Both the position numbers and the translations under genes were made by a program. Below are positions 7,648 to 14,960 of a DNA stretch of 64,000 nt, one piece after another. Location of the stretch: positions 1,612,001 to 1,676,000 of the forward strand of contig OZ242171.1 of the NCBI GenBank assembly GCA_965205525.1, in the 5' to 3' direction. The notes under the pieces were generated by a model that saw only the letters and a program-made list of their open reading frames with translations, was not told the origin of the DNA and searched no databases. This stretch comes from G965205525 sp965205525 (GTDB lineage Bacteria; Pseudomonadota; Gammaproteobacteria; JABABF01). Each line of letters starts with the position of its first letter. The first letter of the stretch is position 1.

Positions 7648-8535
7648 TCAAGTGCGAAACACCCCTTCCTGGGCCACCGAAGCCACTAAGGTGCCGTCTT
7701 GGCGGAAGATGCGGCCGCGACCGAAAGCCCGTCCACTGCCGGCCCAATCGCTGTCGGCCTCAAAGAGCAGCCATTCATCCACCCGGCAGGGGCGGTGCAC
7801 CCACAGGGCATGGTCCAGGCTCATGAGCCTGACCGAAACATCCCATTCACTGAGACCATGGGGGCGCAGGGCGGGGACCAGCACCGGATTGTCGGAGGCA
7901 TAGGCCAGCATCTCCATGTGACAGGCGGGAGAAGCTTCTTCCTCCAAGACCTCCAGGGGAGCGCGGCACCAAGTGCGGGAGCGAGGCGGGAGGACTTTGC
8001 CCGGGGCGAGCACCGGGTCTTCCTGCCGGAATTCCATCGGCCAGGCGTCCGCTGCGTCCATGCCGGAGGCAAGCATTTCTTTATAGAACAGCTCGGAATC
8101 CGGAGGCAGCCCTTCCGGGCCGGTGACTTCCGGCATCGGGCACTGATGCATAAAGACATCCGTCTCCGTCTCGTGGAAGGACAGCAGCATCTCCGCCAGC
8201 ACCTTCTCTCCCTGCTCCAGCCGGACCTGACGGGCGGTATAGCGTCGGCCATCCCGCAGGCGAGTCACCCGGAACTGCACCGGAGTGCCGAGCCGACCCA
8301 TGTTGAGAAAGTATCCGTGCAGGGAGTGCAGCGTCAGCCGCTCCGGCACGGTGCGGCTGGCAGCATGCACCGTCTGGGCCAGCAGCTGGCCGCCGAAGAG
8401 ACGGCCGAGGCCGGTGTCCTCAAATTCCTCTGCACAGAAATGATCCTCCCCGACAGCGCGCAACTGGTGCATGGCCACCAGATTTCTGAGCGCAGTACCC
8501 TGCTCCGCCGAGGGCTGCTTCACCTGCTTATTCAC
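7648..8535 (-). CDS. tesB: Acyl-CoA thioesterase II (TesB family)
   Basis: About 295 residues from a GTG start at 8535; the frame is open to 8568, but that longer start would overlap the upstream VOC gene by 41 bases. The double hot-dog body has FGGQLLAQ, LHSLHGYFL, FHETETDVF, SLDHALWVH and a C-terminal AQEG near the conserved Gln. Candidate catalytic Asp is in YASDNP. TesB hydrolyses medium- and long-chain acyl-CoA in the cytosol. It follows the single-domain VOC gene and precedes the MaoC gene in the block between eno and ftsB. Confidence 0.9.
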   Translation of the reverse strand: MNKQVKQPSAEQGTALRNLVAMHQLRAVGEDHFCAEEFEDTGLGRLFGGQLLAQTVHAASRTVPERLTLHSLHGYFLNMGRLGTPVQFRVTRLRDGRRYTARQVRLEQGEKVLAEMLLSFHETETDVFMHQCPMPEVTGPEGLPPDSELFYKEMLASGMDAADAWPMEFRQEDPVLAPGKVLPPRSRTWCRAPLEVLEEEASPACHMEMLAYASDNPVLVPALRPHGLSEWDVSVRLMSLDHALWVHRPCRVDEWLLFEADSDWAGSGRAFGRGRIFRQDGTLVASVAQEGVFRT

Positions 8536-8890
8536 GGGTGCGGCTGACCGCTTCAATGTTATGCCCATCCGGGTCTAGCACAAAGGCACCGTAATAGTCC
8601 GGGTGGTAGTGAGTGCGAAGGCCGGGTGCGCCGTGGTCCCGGCCGCCGGCAGCCAGAGCAGCAGCGTGAAAGGCATCCACCGCAGAACGGCTCTCGGCGC
8701 GAAAAGCTACATGGACGGGAGCGGTCGCAGCACCCTTTGCCAGCCAGAAATCAACCAGATTATCGCGTCCAAAACCCAAGAATCCTTCGTAGTCGGTGGC
8801 CACCTCGTAACCGAGGGGTGCCAGCGCACCCCGGTAAAAGGCTCCGCTTCGGTCCAAATCTGACACTTGGAGAATGATGTGATCAATCAT
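8528..8890 (-). CDS. Single-domain VOC/glyoxalase-like protein
   Basis: 120 residues starting MIDHIILQVSDLDRSGAFY, the standard N-terminus of a VOC domain with a His in the first strand. HVAFRAESRSAVDAFHAAAL in the middle and AFVLDPDGHNIEAVSR at the C-terminus supply the second His and the Glu of the usual metal site. It resembles lactoylglutathione lyase-like proteins; the substrate is unknown. It lies 63 bases downstream of eno on the same strand and overlaps the thioesterase start slightly. Confidence 0.88.
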   Translation of the reverse strand: MIDHIILQVSDLDRSGAFYRGALAPLGYEVATDYEGFLGFGRDNLVDFWLAKGAATAPVHVAFRAESRSAVDAFHAAALAAGGRDHGAPGLRTHYHPDYYGAFVLDPDGHNIEAVSRTRE

Positions 8891-8953
8891 GGGCTGCCCC
8901 TCGGGTCGTGTCCTGCAATCGCGCTGTGATTTTGATAACTTTAAATATGCCGC

Positions 8954-10240
8954 CTAAACCGACAGCGCCGAGCGCCCCGGGTAGGGGGCGGTGCCGCTCA
9001 GCTCCGCTTCAATGCGGAGCAGACGATTGTACTTGGCCACCCGGTCCGAGCGGCAGGGCGCTCCGGTCTTGATCTGAGCAGCAGCGGTGCCCACCGCCAA
9101 GTCGGCGATGGTGGTGTCTTCGGTCTCGCCGGAGCGATGGGAGATGATAATGCCGTAGCGGGCCTGGCGAGCACAGGCGATGGTGTCTAAGGTCTCGCTC
9201 AGGGTGCCGACCTGGTTCAGCTTTATCAGGACGGCATTGGCTGCTCCCCGCTCAATGCCCTGGCGCAGGATTTCCTTCCGGGTCACGAACAAGTCATCCC
9301 CCACCAGCTGCGTGCGCTCGCCGAGCAGGCGGGTGAGATTCTCCCAGCCCTCCCAGTCATCTTCCGCCATGCCGTCCTCCACCGACAGGATGGGCCACCG
9401 CTCGCAGAGCCCTGCCAAGTATTCGGCAAACTCTGTGCTGGTGAAAGAGCGTCCCTCGCCGGCTAAGTGATAAGCGCCGTCCCGGTACAGCTCGCTGGCG
9501 GCGCAGTCCAAGGCCAGAATGATGTCCTCCCCCAAGCGGAGGCCAGCGGCGGCAACCGCCTCTGCGATCACTTCCAGGGCGGCCTCGCTGGCGGGCAGGT
9601 CTGGCGCAAAGCCGCCCTCATCGCCCACCGCAGTCGCTAGGCCGCGCTTCTTCAAGAGGGCGCGCAAGGCATGAAAGATCTCGGCCCCCCAGCGCAGGGC
9701 TTCTGCAAAATTCGGCGCCCCCGCGGGCTGCACCATGAACTCCTGAATATCCACATTGTTATCCGCGTGGACACCGCCATTTAGGATGTTCATCATCGGC
9801 AGCGGCATCAGCAGCTCGTCGCGGTCGGCGAGCCGGGCGATGTGCCGGTACAGGGGCAGCTTCTCTGCGGCCGCTGCCGCCCGGGCGGAGGCCAGGGAGA
9901 CGGCCAGGATAGCGTTGGCCCCGAGACGGGATTTGTCGGGGGTGCCGTCCGCTTCGTTCATGGCGGCATCCAGCGCATGCTGCAAGGCGGCATCCCGACC
10001 GATGAGCAGCTCGCGAAAAGTGGTGTTGACCGTCTCCACCGCCTGACGCACGCCGCGCCCGCCGTAGCGGCCGACATCACCGTCGCGCAGCTCCAGCGCT
10101 TCCCGGGAGCCGGTGGAGGCACCGGAGGGCACGCAGGCGGCACCGATTGTCTCGCCGTCTGTCTGCACCTCGGCGTACAGGGTCGGGTGTCCCCGGGAGT
10201 CCAGAATTTCAAAGGCGCGGATATCGGTGATTTCGCTCAC
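8954..10240 (-). CDS. eno: Enolase
   Basis: 428 residues, usual for bacterial enolase, converting 2-phosphoglycerate to phosphoenolpyruvate. ILDSRGHPTLYAEV and GASTGSREALELRDG are near the N-terminus; the catalytic Lys is in VLIKLNQVGTLSET and the signature SHRSGETEDTTIADLAV follows. Its ATG overlaps the kdsA stop by four bases, so pyrG, kdsA and eno form a tightly coupled run. The gene that normally follows, ftsB, is displaced by an inserted acyl-CoA block. Confidence 0.98.
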   Translation of the reverse strand: MSEITDIRAFEILDSRGHPTLYAEVQTDGETIGAACVPSGASTGSREALELRDGDVGRYGGRGVRQAVETVNTTFRELLIGRDAALQHALDAAMNEADGTPDKSRLGANAILAVSLASARAAAAAEKLPLYRHIARLADRDELLMPLPMMNILNGGVHADNNVDIQEFMVQPAGAPNFAEALRWGAEIFHALRALLKKRGLATAVGDEGGFAPDLPASEAALEVIAEAVAAAGLRLGEDIILALDCAASELYRDGAYHLAGEGRSFTSTEFAEYLAGLCERWPILSVEDGMAEDDWEGWENLTRLLGERTQLVGDDLFVTRKEILRQGIERGAANAVLIKLNQVGTLSETLDTIACARQARYGIIISHRSGETEDTTIADLAVGTAAAQIKTGAPCRSDRVAKYNRLLRIEAELSGTAPYPGRSALSV

Positions 10241-11097
10241 TCTCTGTTCCCTTCCTCCAAGACAAAAGGCGGCAGAGACTTGACCCGCTCGTCCAGCGCC
10301 TGCACCTGCTCTAAGAAGGGCTGCAGCTGGGCCAAGGGCAGGGCCGAGGGACCGTCACACCGGGCCCGGTCCGGGTCCGGGTGGGTCTCTAAGAACAGGC
10401 CAGCCAGCCCTTGGGAAAGGGCTGCCCGAGTCAAGGACATCACCTGGGCGCGGCGGCCTCCGGCGCGGTCGCCATGGGCGCCGGGCTGCTGCAGGGCGTG
10501 GGTGACATCAAACAGAACGGGGTAGCCCGTATCTTTGAGAATGTCAAAGCCCAGCATGTCCACCACCAGATTGTGATAGCCGAAGCAGGTGCCCCGCTCG
10601 CACAGCAAGAGACGGCGGTTGCCCGCTGCCTCACACTTCGCCAGCACATGGCGCATGTCCTCCGGCGCCAGAAACTGGGCCTTCTTGATGTTGAGGATGG
10701 CCCCGGTGCGGGCAGCGGCGGTTAGCAGGTCGGTCTGCCGGCACAGGAAGGCGGGAATCTGCAGCACCTCCGCCACCTCGGCCACCGTCGCCGCCTGGCC
10801 GGGCTCGTGAATGTCGGTCATCACCGGCACATCAAAGCGCTCGTGCACCTTGGCCAGCATCTGAAGCCCTTGCTCTAAGCCGGGGCCGCGATAGGAGTCC
10901 CGGGCGGTGCGGTTGGCCTTGTCAAAGGAGGCCTTGAATACCCAAGGCATTCCGAGACGCAGACAGACTTCGGCAAAATGCTCCGCCGTCTTTAGAGCCA
11001 GCTCCGGGTTCTCTGCCTCCAAAACATTCAGCCCGCCGAACAGGGTGACAGGCCGCTCGTTGGCGATCTGAATGCCACCTGCTGAGACGGCGGTCAC
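10237..11097 (-). CDS. kdsA: 3-deoxy-8-phosphooctulonate synthase (KDO-8-P synthase)
   Basis: 286 residues, normal length. Condenses PEP with arabinose-5-phosphate to make KDO-8-P for the lipopolysaccharide core, indicating a Gram-negative envelope. FKASFDKANRTARDSYRGPG, PVMTDIHEPGQA, PAFLCRQTDLL and LCERGTCFGYHNLVVDM are family landmarks. It overlaps pyrG and eno by four bases at each end, the conserved gammaproteobacterial order. Confidence 0.98.
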   Translation of the reverse strand: MTAVSAGGIQIANERPVTLFGGLNVLEAENPELALKTAEHFAEVCLRLGMPWVFKASFDKANRTARDSYRGPGLEQGLQMLAKVHERFDVPVMTDIHEPGQAATVAEVAEVLQIPAFLCRQTDLLTAAARTGAILNIKKAQFLAPEDMRHVLAKCEAAGNRRLLLCERGTCFGYHNLVVDMLGFDILKDTGYPVLFDVTHALQQPGAHGDRAGGRRAQVMSLTRAALSQGLAGLFLETHPDPDRARCDGPSALPLAQLQPFLEQVQALDERVKSLPPFVLEEGNRE

Positions 11098-12728
11098 TGG
11101 TGAGCGGCAGCCATGTGCACCGCCGCCTCTACAAAATTGATAAACAGGGGATGTCCCTGCCAGGGCTTGGAGTTGAACTCCGGATGAAACTGGCAGCCTA
11201 CATACCAGGGATGCCCGGCCATCTCCACGGATTCCGCCAGGCGCGGATCCTGCCCGGACCAGGCGCCCACGCTGAGACCGGCATTTACCAGGGAATCCGT
11301 ATAGCGGTTGTTGAACTCGTAGCGATGCCGATGGCGCTCAACAATCGGTCCGGTGCCGTAGATGGAATGCACCAGGGATCCGTCCACCAAGTCGAAGGGC
11401 TGGCCGCCCAGGCGCATGGTTCCCCCCAGCTCGGTGTTCTCATCGCGCCGCTGCTTGCGGCCATCCTGCTCCTCCCACTCGTGCAGCAGCGCGATGACCG
11501 GGTGCGGCGTGTCTCGGTTGAATTCGGTGCTGTGGGCATCCTTGAGGCCGGCCACATTGCGGGCGTATTCAATCACCGCCACTTGCATGCCGAGACATAT
11601 CCCGAAGTAGGGCAGCCCCCGCTCCCGGGCGTGGCAGGCGGCCTGCACCATGCCCTCAACACCGCGAATGCCGAACCCCCCCGGCACCAGAATGGCGTCT
11701 ACATTCTGCAGCCGGGCGACCCCCTCCTGCTCCAGCTCCTCGGCCTCAATGTGGTCTATGTGCACCCGGGTGCGGGTGCGGATACCCGCATGAAGGAGGG
11801 CCTCGTTGATGGAGATGTAGGAATCCGGAAGGTGGGTGTACTTGCCCACCATGCCCACGGTCACCTCCCGCTCGGGGTGCTGAATACCATGGATGACCTG
11901 GTCCCATCTTTCCAAATTGGCCGGCGGACAGCTGAGGCCGAAATTCTCGGTGAGCACATCATCCACCCCCTGCTGGTGGAGCATGGAGGGAATGCGATAG
12001 ATGGTGTCCGCATCCGGCAGAGAGACCACCGCCCGCTCCTCCACATTGGTGTAAAGGGCAATCTTGCGACGGGCGATTTGGTCAATTTCGGCGGCGGCAC
12101 GGCAGACCAGGAGGTCCGGCTGCAGACCGGTGGAACGCAGTTCCTTCACCGAGTGCTGGGTGGGCTTGGTCTTGATTTCGCCGGTGGTGGCGATGTAAGG
12201 CACCAGGGTGAGATGAACGAATTGCACCTGCCCCGCACCCAATTCCAGACGCATCTGGCGAATGGCTTCTAAGAAGGGCTGAGACTCAATATCGCCCACG
12301 GTGCCGCCGATCTCCACCAGCGCCACCTCCGCCCCGACTGCACCCTCGGCAATGCGGCGCTTGATCTCGTCGGTGACATGGGGAATGACCTGCACCGTGC
12401 CCCCCATGTACTTGCCGGCGCGCTCATTGCGCAGCACCTGATCGTACACTTGGCCGGTGGTGAAATTGTTGCGCCGGCTCATGGTGGCGTCAATGAAACG
12501 CTCGTAGTGCCCCAGGTCCAAGTCCGTCTCCGCACCGTCCTCGGTGACAAACACCTCCCCGTGCTGGAAGGGGCTCATGGTGCCGGGGTCTACATTGATA
12601 TAGGGATCCAGCTTCAGAGTGGTGACCCTAAGTCCCCGGGCCTCCAGCAAAGTGGCCAGAGAAGCGGTGGTGATACCCTTTCCCACCGAAGAAACCACGC
12701 CTCCCGTAACAAATATGTACCGTGTCAT
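11094..12728 (-). CDS. pyrG: CTP synthase
   Basis: 544 residues, full length. The N-terminal synthetase domain begins MTRYIFVTGGVVSSVGKG and carries the UTP/ATP sites (KLDPYINVDPGTMSP). The C-terminal glutaminase domain has the nucleophile Cys in GICLGMQ and the later HPEF block. It makes CTP from UTP and glutamine. It heads the pyrG-kdsA-eno run. In related bacteria tilS lies immediately upstream; here a 5-kb AT-rich island separates the two. Confidence 0.98.
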   Translation of the reverse strand: MTRYIFVTGGVVSSVGKGITTASLATLLEARGLRVTTLKLDPYINVDPGTMSPFQHGEVFVTEDGAETDLDLGHYERFIDATMSRRNNFTTGQVYDQVLRNERAGKYMGGTVQVIPHVTDEIKRRIAEGAVGAEVALVEIGGTVGDIESQPFLEAIRQMRLELGAGQVQFVHLTLVPYIATTGEIKTKPTQHSVKELRSTGLQPDLLVCRAAAEIDQIARRKIALYTNVEERAVVSLPDADTIYRIPSMLHQQGVDDVLTENFGLSCPPANLERWDQVIHGIQHPEREVTVGMVGKYTHLPDSYISINEALLHAGIRTRTRVHIDHIEAEELEQEGVARLQNVDAILVPGGFGIRGVEGMVQAACHARERGLPYFGICLGMQVAVIEYARNVAGLKDAHSTEFNRDTPHPVIALLHEWEEQDGRKQRRDENTELGGTMRLGGQPFDLVDGSLVHSIYGTGPIVERHRHRYEFNNRYTDSLVNAGLSVGAWSGQDPRLAESVEMAGHPWYVGCQFHPEFNSKPWQGHPLFINFVEAAVHMAAAHQ

Positions 12729-12753
12729 TATGATGCGCTGCCCGCCACTCCCC

Positions 12754-12825
12754 GCCCTCGACAGAGGGCCCTTAGCCAGAAACCAGACGGGAGATTAGGG
12801 TAGCAGAAAGGGGGGTAAGGCTCAA
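12754..12825 (-). promoter_or_regulatory. pyrG upstream region: weak promoter and hairpin
   Basis: On the minus strand TTGAGC (12825-12820) and TACCCT (12802-12797) are 17 bases apart, a weak sigma70-like pair. Downstream of it, GCCCTC and GAGGGC (12754-12769) form a six-base-pair hairpin with a four-base loop ahead of the pyrG ATG. The region may be a replacement promoter left after the island separated pyrG from tilS. No U-run follows the hairpin. Confidence 0.3.
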
Positions 12826-12856
12826 GTTGAGGCAGGAACCAGCAGCGGCAATTCGC

Positions 12857-12935
12857 TATGGTATGTATATGGACCCGTAGAGAAACTAGTCTGTTATGAT
12901 GGCCTATGGAATATATATGAACTCGCAGAGACAAA
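12857..12935. repeat. Degenerate tandem repeat at the left edge of the island
   Basis: Two AT-rich copies of a roughly 30-base motif start at 12857 (TATGGTATGTATATGGAC) and 12905 (TATGGAATATATATGAAC), 48 bases apart; both continue with a CG-x-AGAGA block. They lie between the pyrG promoter region and the first terminal repeat at 12945. An ORF through them on the minus strand simply repeats a short peptide, so I take this as non-coding. Confidence 0.5.
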
Positions 12936-12944
12936 ACCGTGGTC

Positions 12945-12970
12945 GGGGCTTATATACCTAAATCTGCAAG
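12945..12970 (+). repeat. Terminal inverted repeat, left copy
   Basis: 26 bases starting GGGGCTTATATACC and ending AAATCTGCAAG. It matches the reverse complement of the copy at 16311-16336 at 25 of 26 positions. It lies 17 bases before the transposase remnant start. Confidence 0.85.
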
Positions 12971-12987
12971 AATCCAAAAAATCTCTT

Positions 12988-13437
12988 ATGTGGCTTGAAA
13001 GAAGCCTCTGGAATGGTCGTCCAGTTTGTGCTCATTGCGGATGTGACAAGGGGATTGCTGTTGCGCCTCGCAGAAAATATACATACTGGTGCCGGTCGGA
13101 GACGGTGGAGGCGGGTTCCACTGTCTATACTGATGACCATAGAGCATATATTGGTCTTAGTGAAAATTACATGCATGAGACTGTAAAGCATTCCGCCAAA
13201 GAGTATGTCAATGGCAGGGCACACACAAATGGAATTGAGAGTATCTGGGCTTTGCTGAAGCGTGGGTATAGCGGCACATACCACTATTTCAGTCATAAGC
13301 ATCTTCATCGCTATGTGAATGAGTTTGCATTCCGCTCGAATGAGGGGAATTGCAAAGTGGATATAAAGGACAGGATGTCATCGCTGTGTAAAGGGATCGC
13401 CGGGCGGCGCATTTCCTATCTGGACCTGACTCGATGA
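12988..13437 (+). pseudogene. IS1595-family transposase, internally deleted
   Basis: 149 residues against about 300 in intact relatives. The N-terminal zinc-ribbon part (RPVCAHCGCDKG, then YTYWCR at about 32-36) is joined directly to the C-terminal part (TVYTDDHRAYIGL at 45-57, HTNGIESIWALLKRGY at 79-94, KHLHRYVNEF). The missing middle normally holds the first catalytic Asp, so the enzyme should be inactive although the frame stays open across the join. The ATG may not be the original start; the frame is open upstream through the terminal repeat. Its stop overlaps the next ATG (ATGA), so translation can couple into the methyltransferase. Confidence 0.85.
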
Positions 13438-14691
13438 TTACTGGCAACACTCTTTTCACAGGGGATAATCTTTACATCATGCATGGCATGAACAGTGAGA
13501 GTGTGGATTTGATATATCTGGATCCACCTTTCAATTCTAAGAGGATGTACAAGTCTCCAGTGGGAAGCAAGGCGGCCGGCACATCATTTAAGGATATGTG
13601 GACTTGGGAAGATGTTGATCTGGCATATTTGGAGGGGATAGTGGATGATTATCCTTATCTGGTGCAGTTCATTCAGTCAATAGAAGTGATACATGGAAAG
13701 CCTATGATGTCATATATAACGTATATGACTCAGAGATTAATAGAGATGCATCGGATATTGAAGAATACTGGAAGTCTTTATCTCCATTGCGACCCCACAG
13801 CCAGCCATTATTTAAAAATTGTGCTTGACAGGGTATCTGGAGAAAAGAATTTTAAGAATGAAATTGTGTGGTGCTACACAGGGCCCAGTGCGAGTAAAAA
13901 AAACTTCCCACGCAAACACGACATTATTTTAAGATATTCAAAGGGAGATAAATGGACTTTTAATTTTAATTCTATAAGGGTTCCATATTCCGAATCTACA
14001 AAGCAAAGGAGGTCGCATCGAGAATCAGGAGAATCTACTGGAGGCGGGATAAAGTTTATGGGAATGTCTGAAAACGCTATAGAAAAAGGTCGATTAATCG
14101 GAGACTGGTGGTCGGATATTCCGTCAGGAGGTCAAATATCTAAAAAAGAATTAACAGGTTATCCAACACAGAAACCTCGGAAACTTCTTGAGCGGATTAT
14201 AGAAGCCAGCACTGAGGGGGGGGGGGGAAATTGTGTTTGATCCATTTTGTGGATGTGCAACCACTCTGGTTGCAGCTCAGCAGTTAGGCCGGAAGTGGAT
14301 AGGTATAGACATCAGTGAGAAGGCGGCTGAACTAGTGGCCGAGAGACTGAAGACAGATTCCGGGTTATTTACAGATTTCATCCATAGAACCGATATTCCT
14401 GTCCGAAGCGATATCAAAGTAGAACCACCTTCAAAAGATATTGAATCCCGTCTGTATGGGGAGCAGAAAGGACTATGCAATGCCTGTGAAGTACCCCTAC
14501 CTTTAATAAATATGACTCTTGACCACATAATTCCAACATCAAAGGGAGGGGGAAATTATTATAAAAACTACCAGATGCTGTGCGGACACTGCAACAGCGT
14601 CAAGGGGAACCGCCCTATGGAATATCTTATGGATAAGATACGCAAGCGCAAACAGCATTTGAAACTGAAGGTTACGTTCGGCGGAGTATGA
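13434..14691 (+). CDS. Adenine DNA methyltransferase fused to HNH nuclease, frame-broken at a G12 tract
   Basis: The first part (268 residues before a stop) has the catalytic motif DPPF at residues 30-33 (LIYLDPPFNSKRMY) and conserved GSLYLHCDPTASHYLK. The second part begins VFDPFCGCATTLVAAQQLG, which is SAM motif I, and continues into an HNH domain with CNAC, LDHIIPTSKGGG and LCGHCNSVKG. This order (motif IV before motif I) is the beta class of amino-methyltransferases. The two frames meet at a run of 12 G (14216-14227). With 11 G they join into one protein of 418 residues, reading EGGGEIVFDPF across the junction. With 12 G the product stops soon after, lacking the SAM motif I region and the HNH domain. 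Phase variation is therefore likely; a sequencing error in the tract is the alternative. Cargo of the IS1595-type element. Confidence 0.85.
14216..14227 (+). repeat. Poly-G tract (12 G) inside the methyltransferase gene
   Basis: Twelve consecutive G between GA and AAATTG. It sits exactly where the reading frame changes. Removing one G (or adding two) restores a single frame. Slipped-strand mispairing at such tracts is the known basis of phase-variable restriction-modification genes. Confidence 0.9.
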
Positions 14692-14694
14692 AAT

Positions 14695-14847
14695 ATGAAA
14701 GTTTCAATTACTATGAAACAGTTTGAGAACGCAGTGAAGTCTGTTCTGCTGAAAAAAGCAGATGGCAGGGCAACTTATGAAAATTGCAAGCCTAGCAAAG
14801 AGGAATTGAACAAGAAATGGCGGCTGGATGAGAAGAATCAGAAATAA
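14695..14847 (+). CDS. 50-residue hypothetical protein downstream of the methyltransferase-HNH gene
   Basis: A 50-codon ORF starting ATG AAA GTT at 14695, 3 bases after the HNH stop, and ending TAA at 14847, just before the second terminal repeat copy. GGCGGAG about 8 bases upstream can act as a ribosome site. The product is basic and hydrophilic (begins MKVSITMKQFENAVKSVLLK, ends in a Lys-rich tail) with no membrane segment. It is too small for family assignment; it could be an accessory or antitoxin-like partner of the methyltransferase-nuclease. Tight spacing supports co-expression. Confidence 0.55.
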   Translation: MKVSITMKQFENAVKSVLLKKADGRATYENCKPSKEELNKKWRLDEKNQK

Positions 14848-14849
14848 AT

Positions 14850-14874
14850 TTTGCAGATTTGGTATATAAGTCCC
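14850..14874 (-). repeat. Terminal repeat, internal copy
   Basis: TTTGCAGATTTGGTATATAA then GTCCC, the same orientation as the copy at 16311-16336 and opposite to the left copy. It lacks one A present in the others and differs at two more positions. It could be the original right end of a shorter methyltransferase-only element. Confidence 0.75.
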
Positions 14875-14915
14875 ATAAGAATAATAGATGAAATAACGGT
14901 ATGGGAATATGCCCG

Positions 14916-14960
14916 AAAAATTGTAAAGCCTTTTCAGTATTTTCTTAAACTACAATTTTT
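14916..14960. terminator. Inverted repeat at the end of the TIR-like gene
   Basis: AAAAATTGTA (14916-14925) and TACAATTTTT (14951-14960) form a perfect 10-base inverted repeat with a 25-base loop, overlapping the TIR-like stop codon. The T-run on either strand would allow termination in both directions between the convergent 50-residue and TIR-like genes. Confidence 0.45.

Noticed and set aside
11100..12272. A 390-codon plus-strand frame opposite pyrG.
   Set aside because: Antisense to a highly conserved gene and without recognisable motifs.
12728..12934. A 68-codon minus-strand frame upstream of pyrG.
   Set aside because: Its sequence only mirrors the tandem repeat (SLRVHI twice) and it abuts pyrG without supporting signals.
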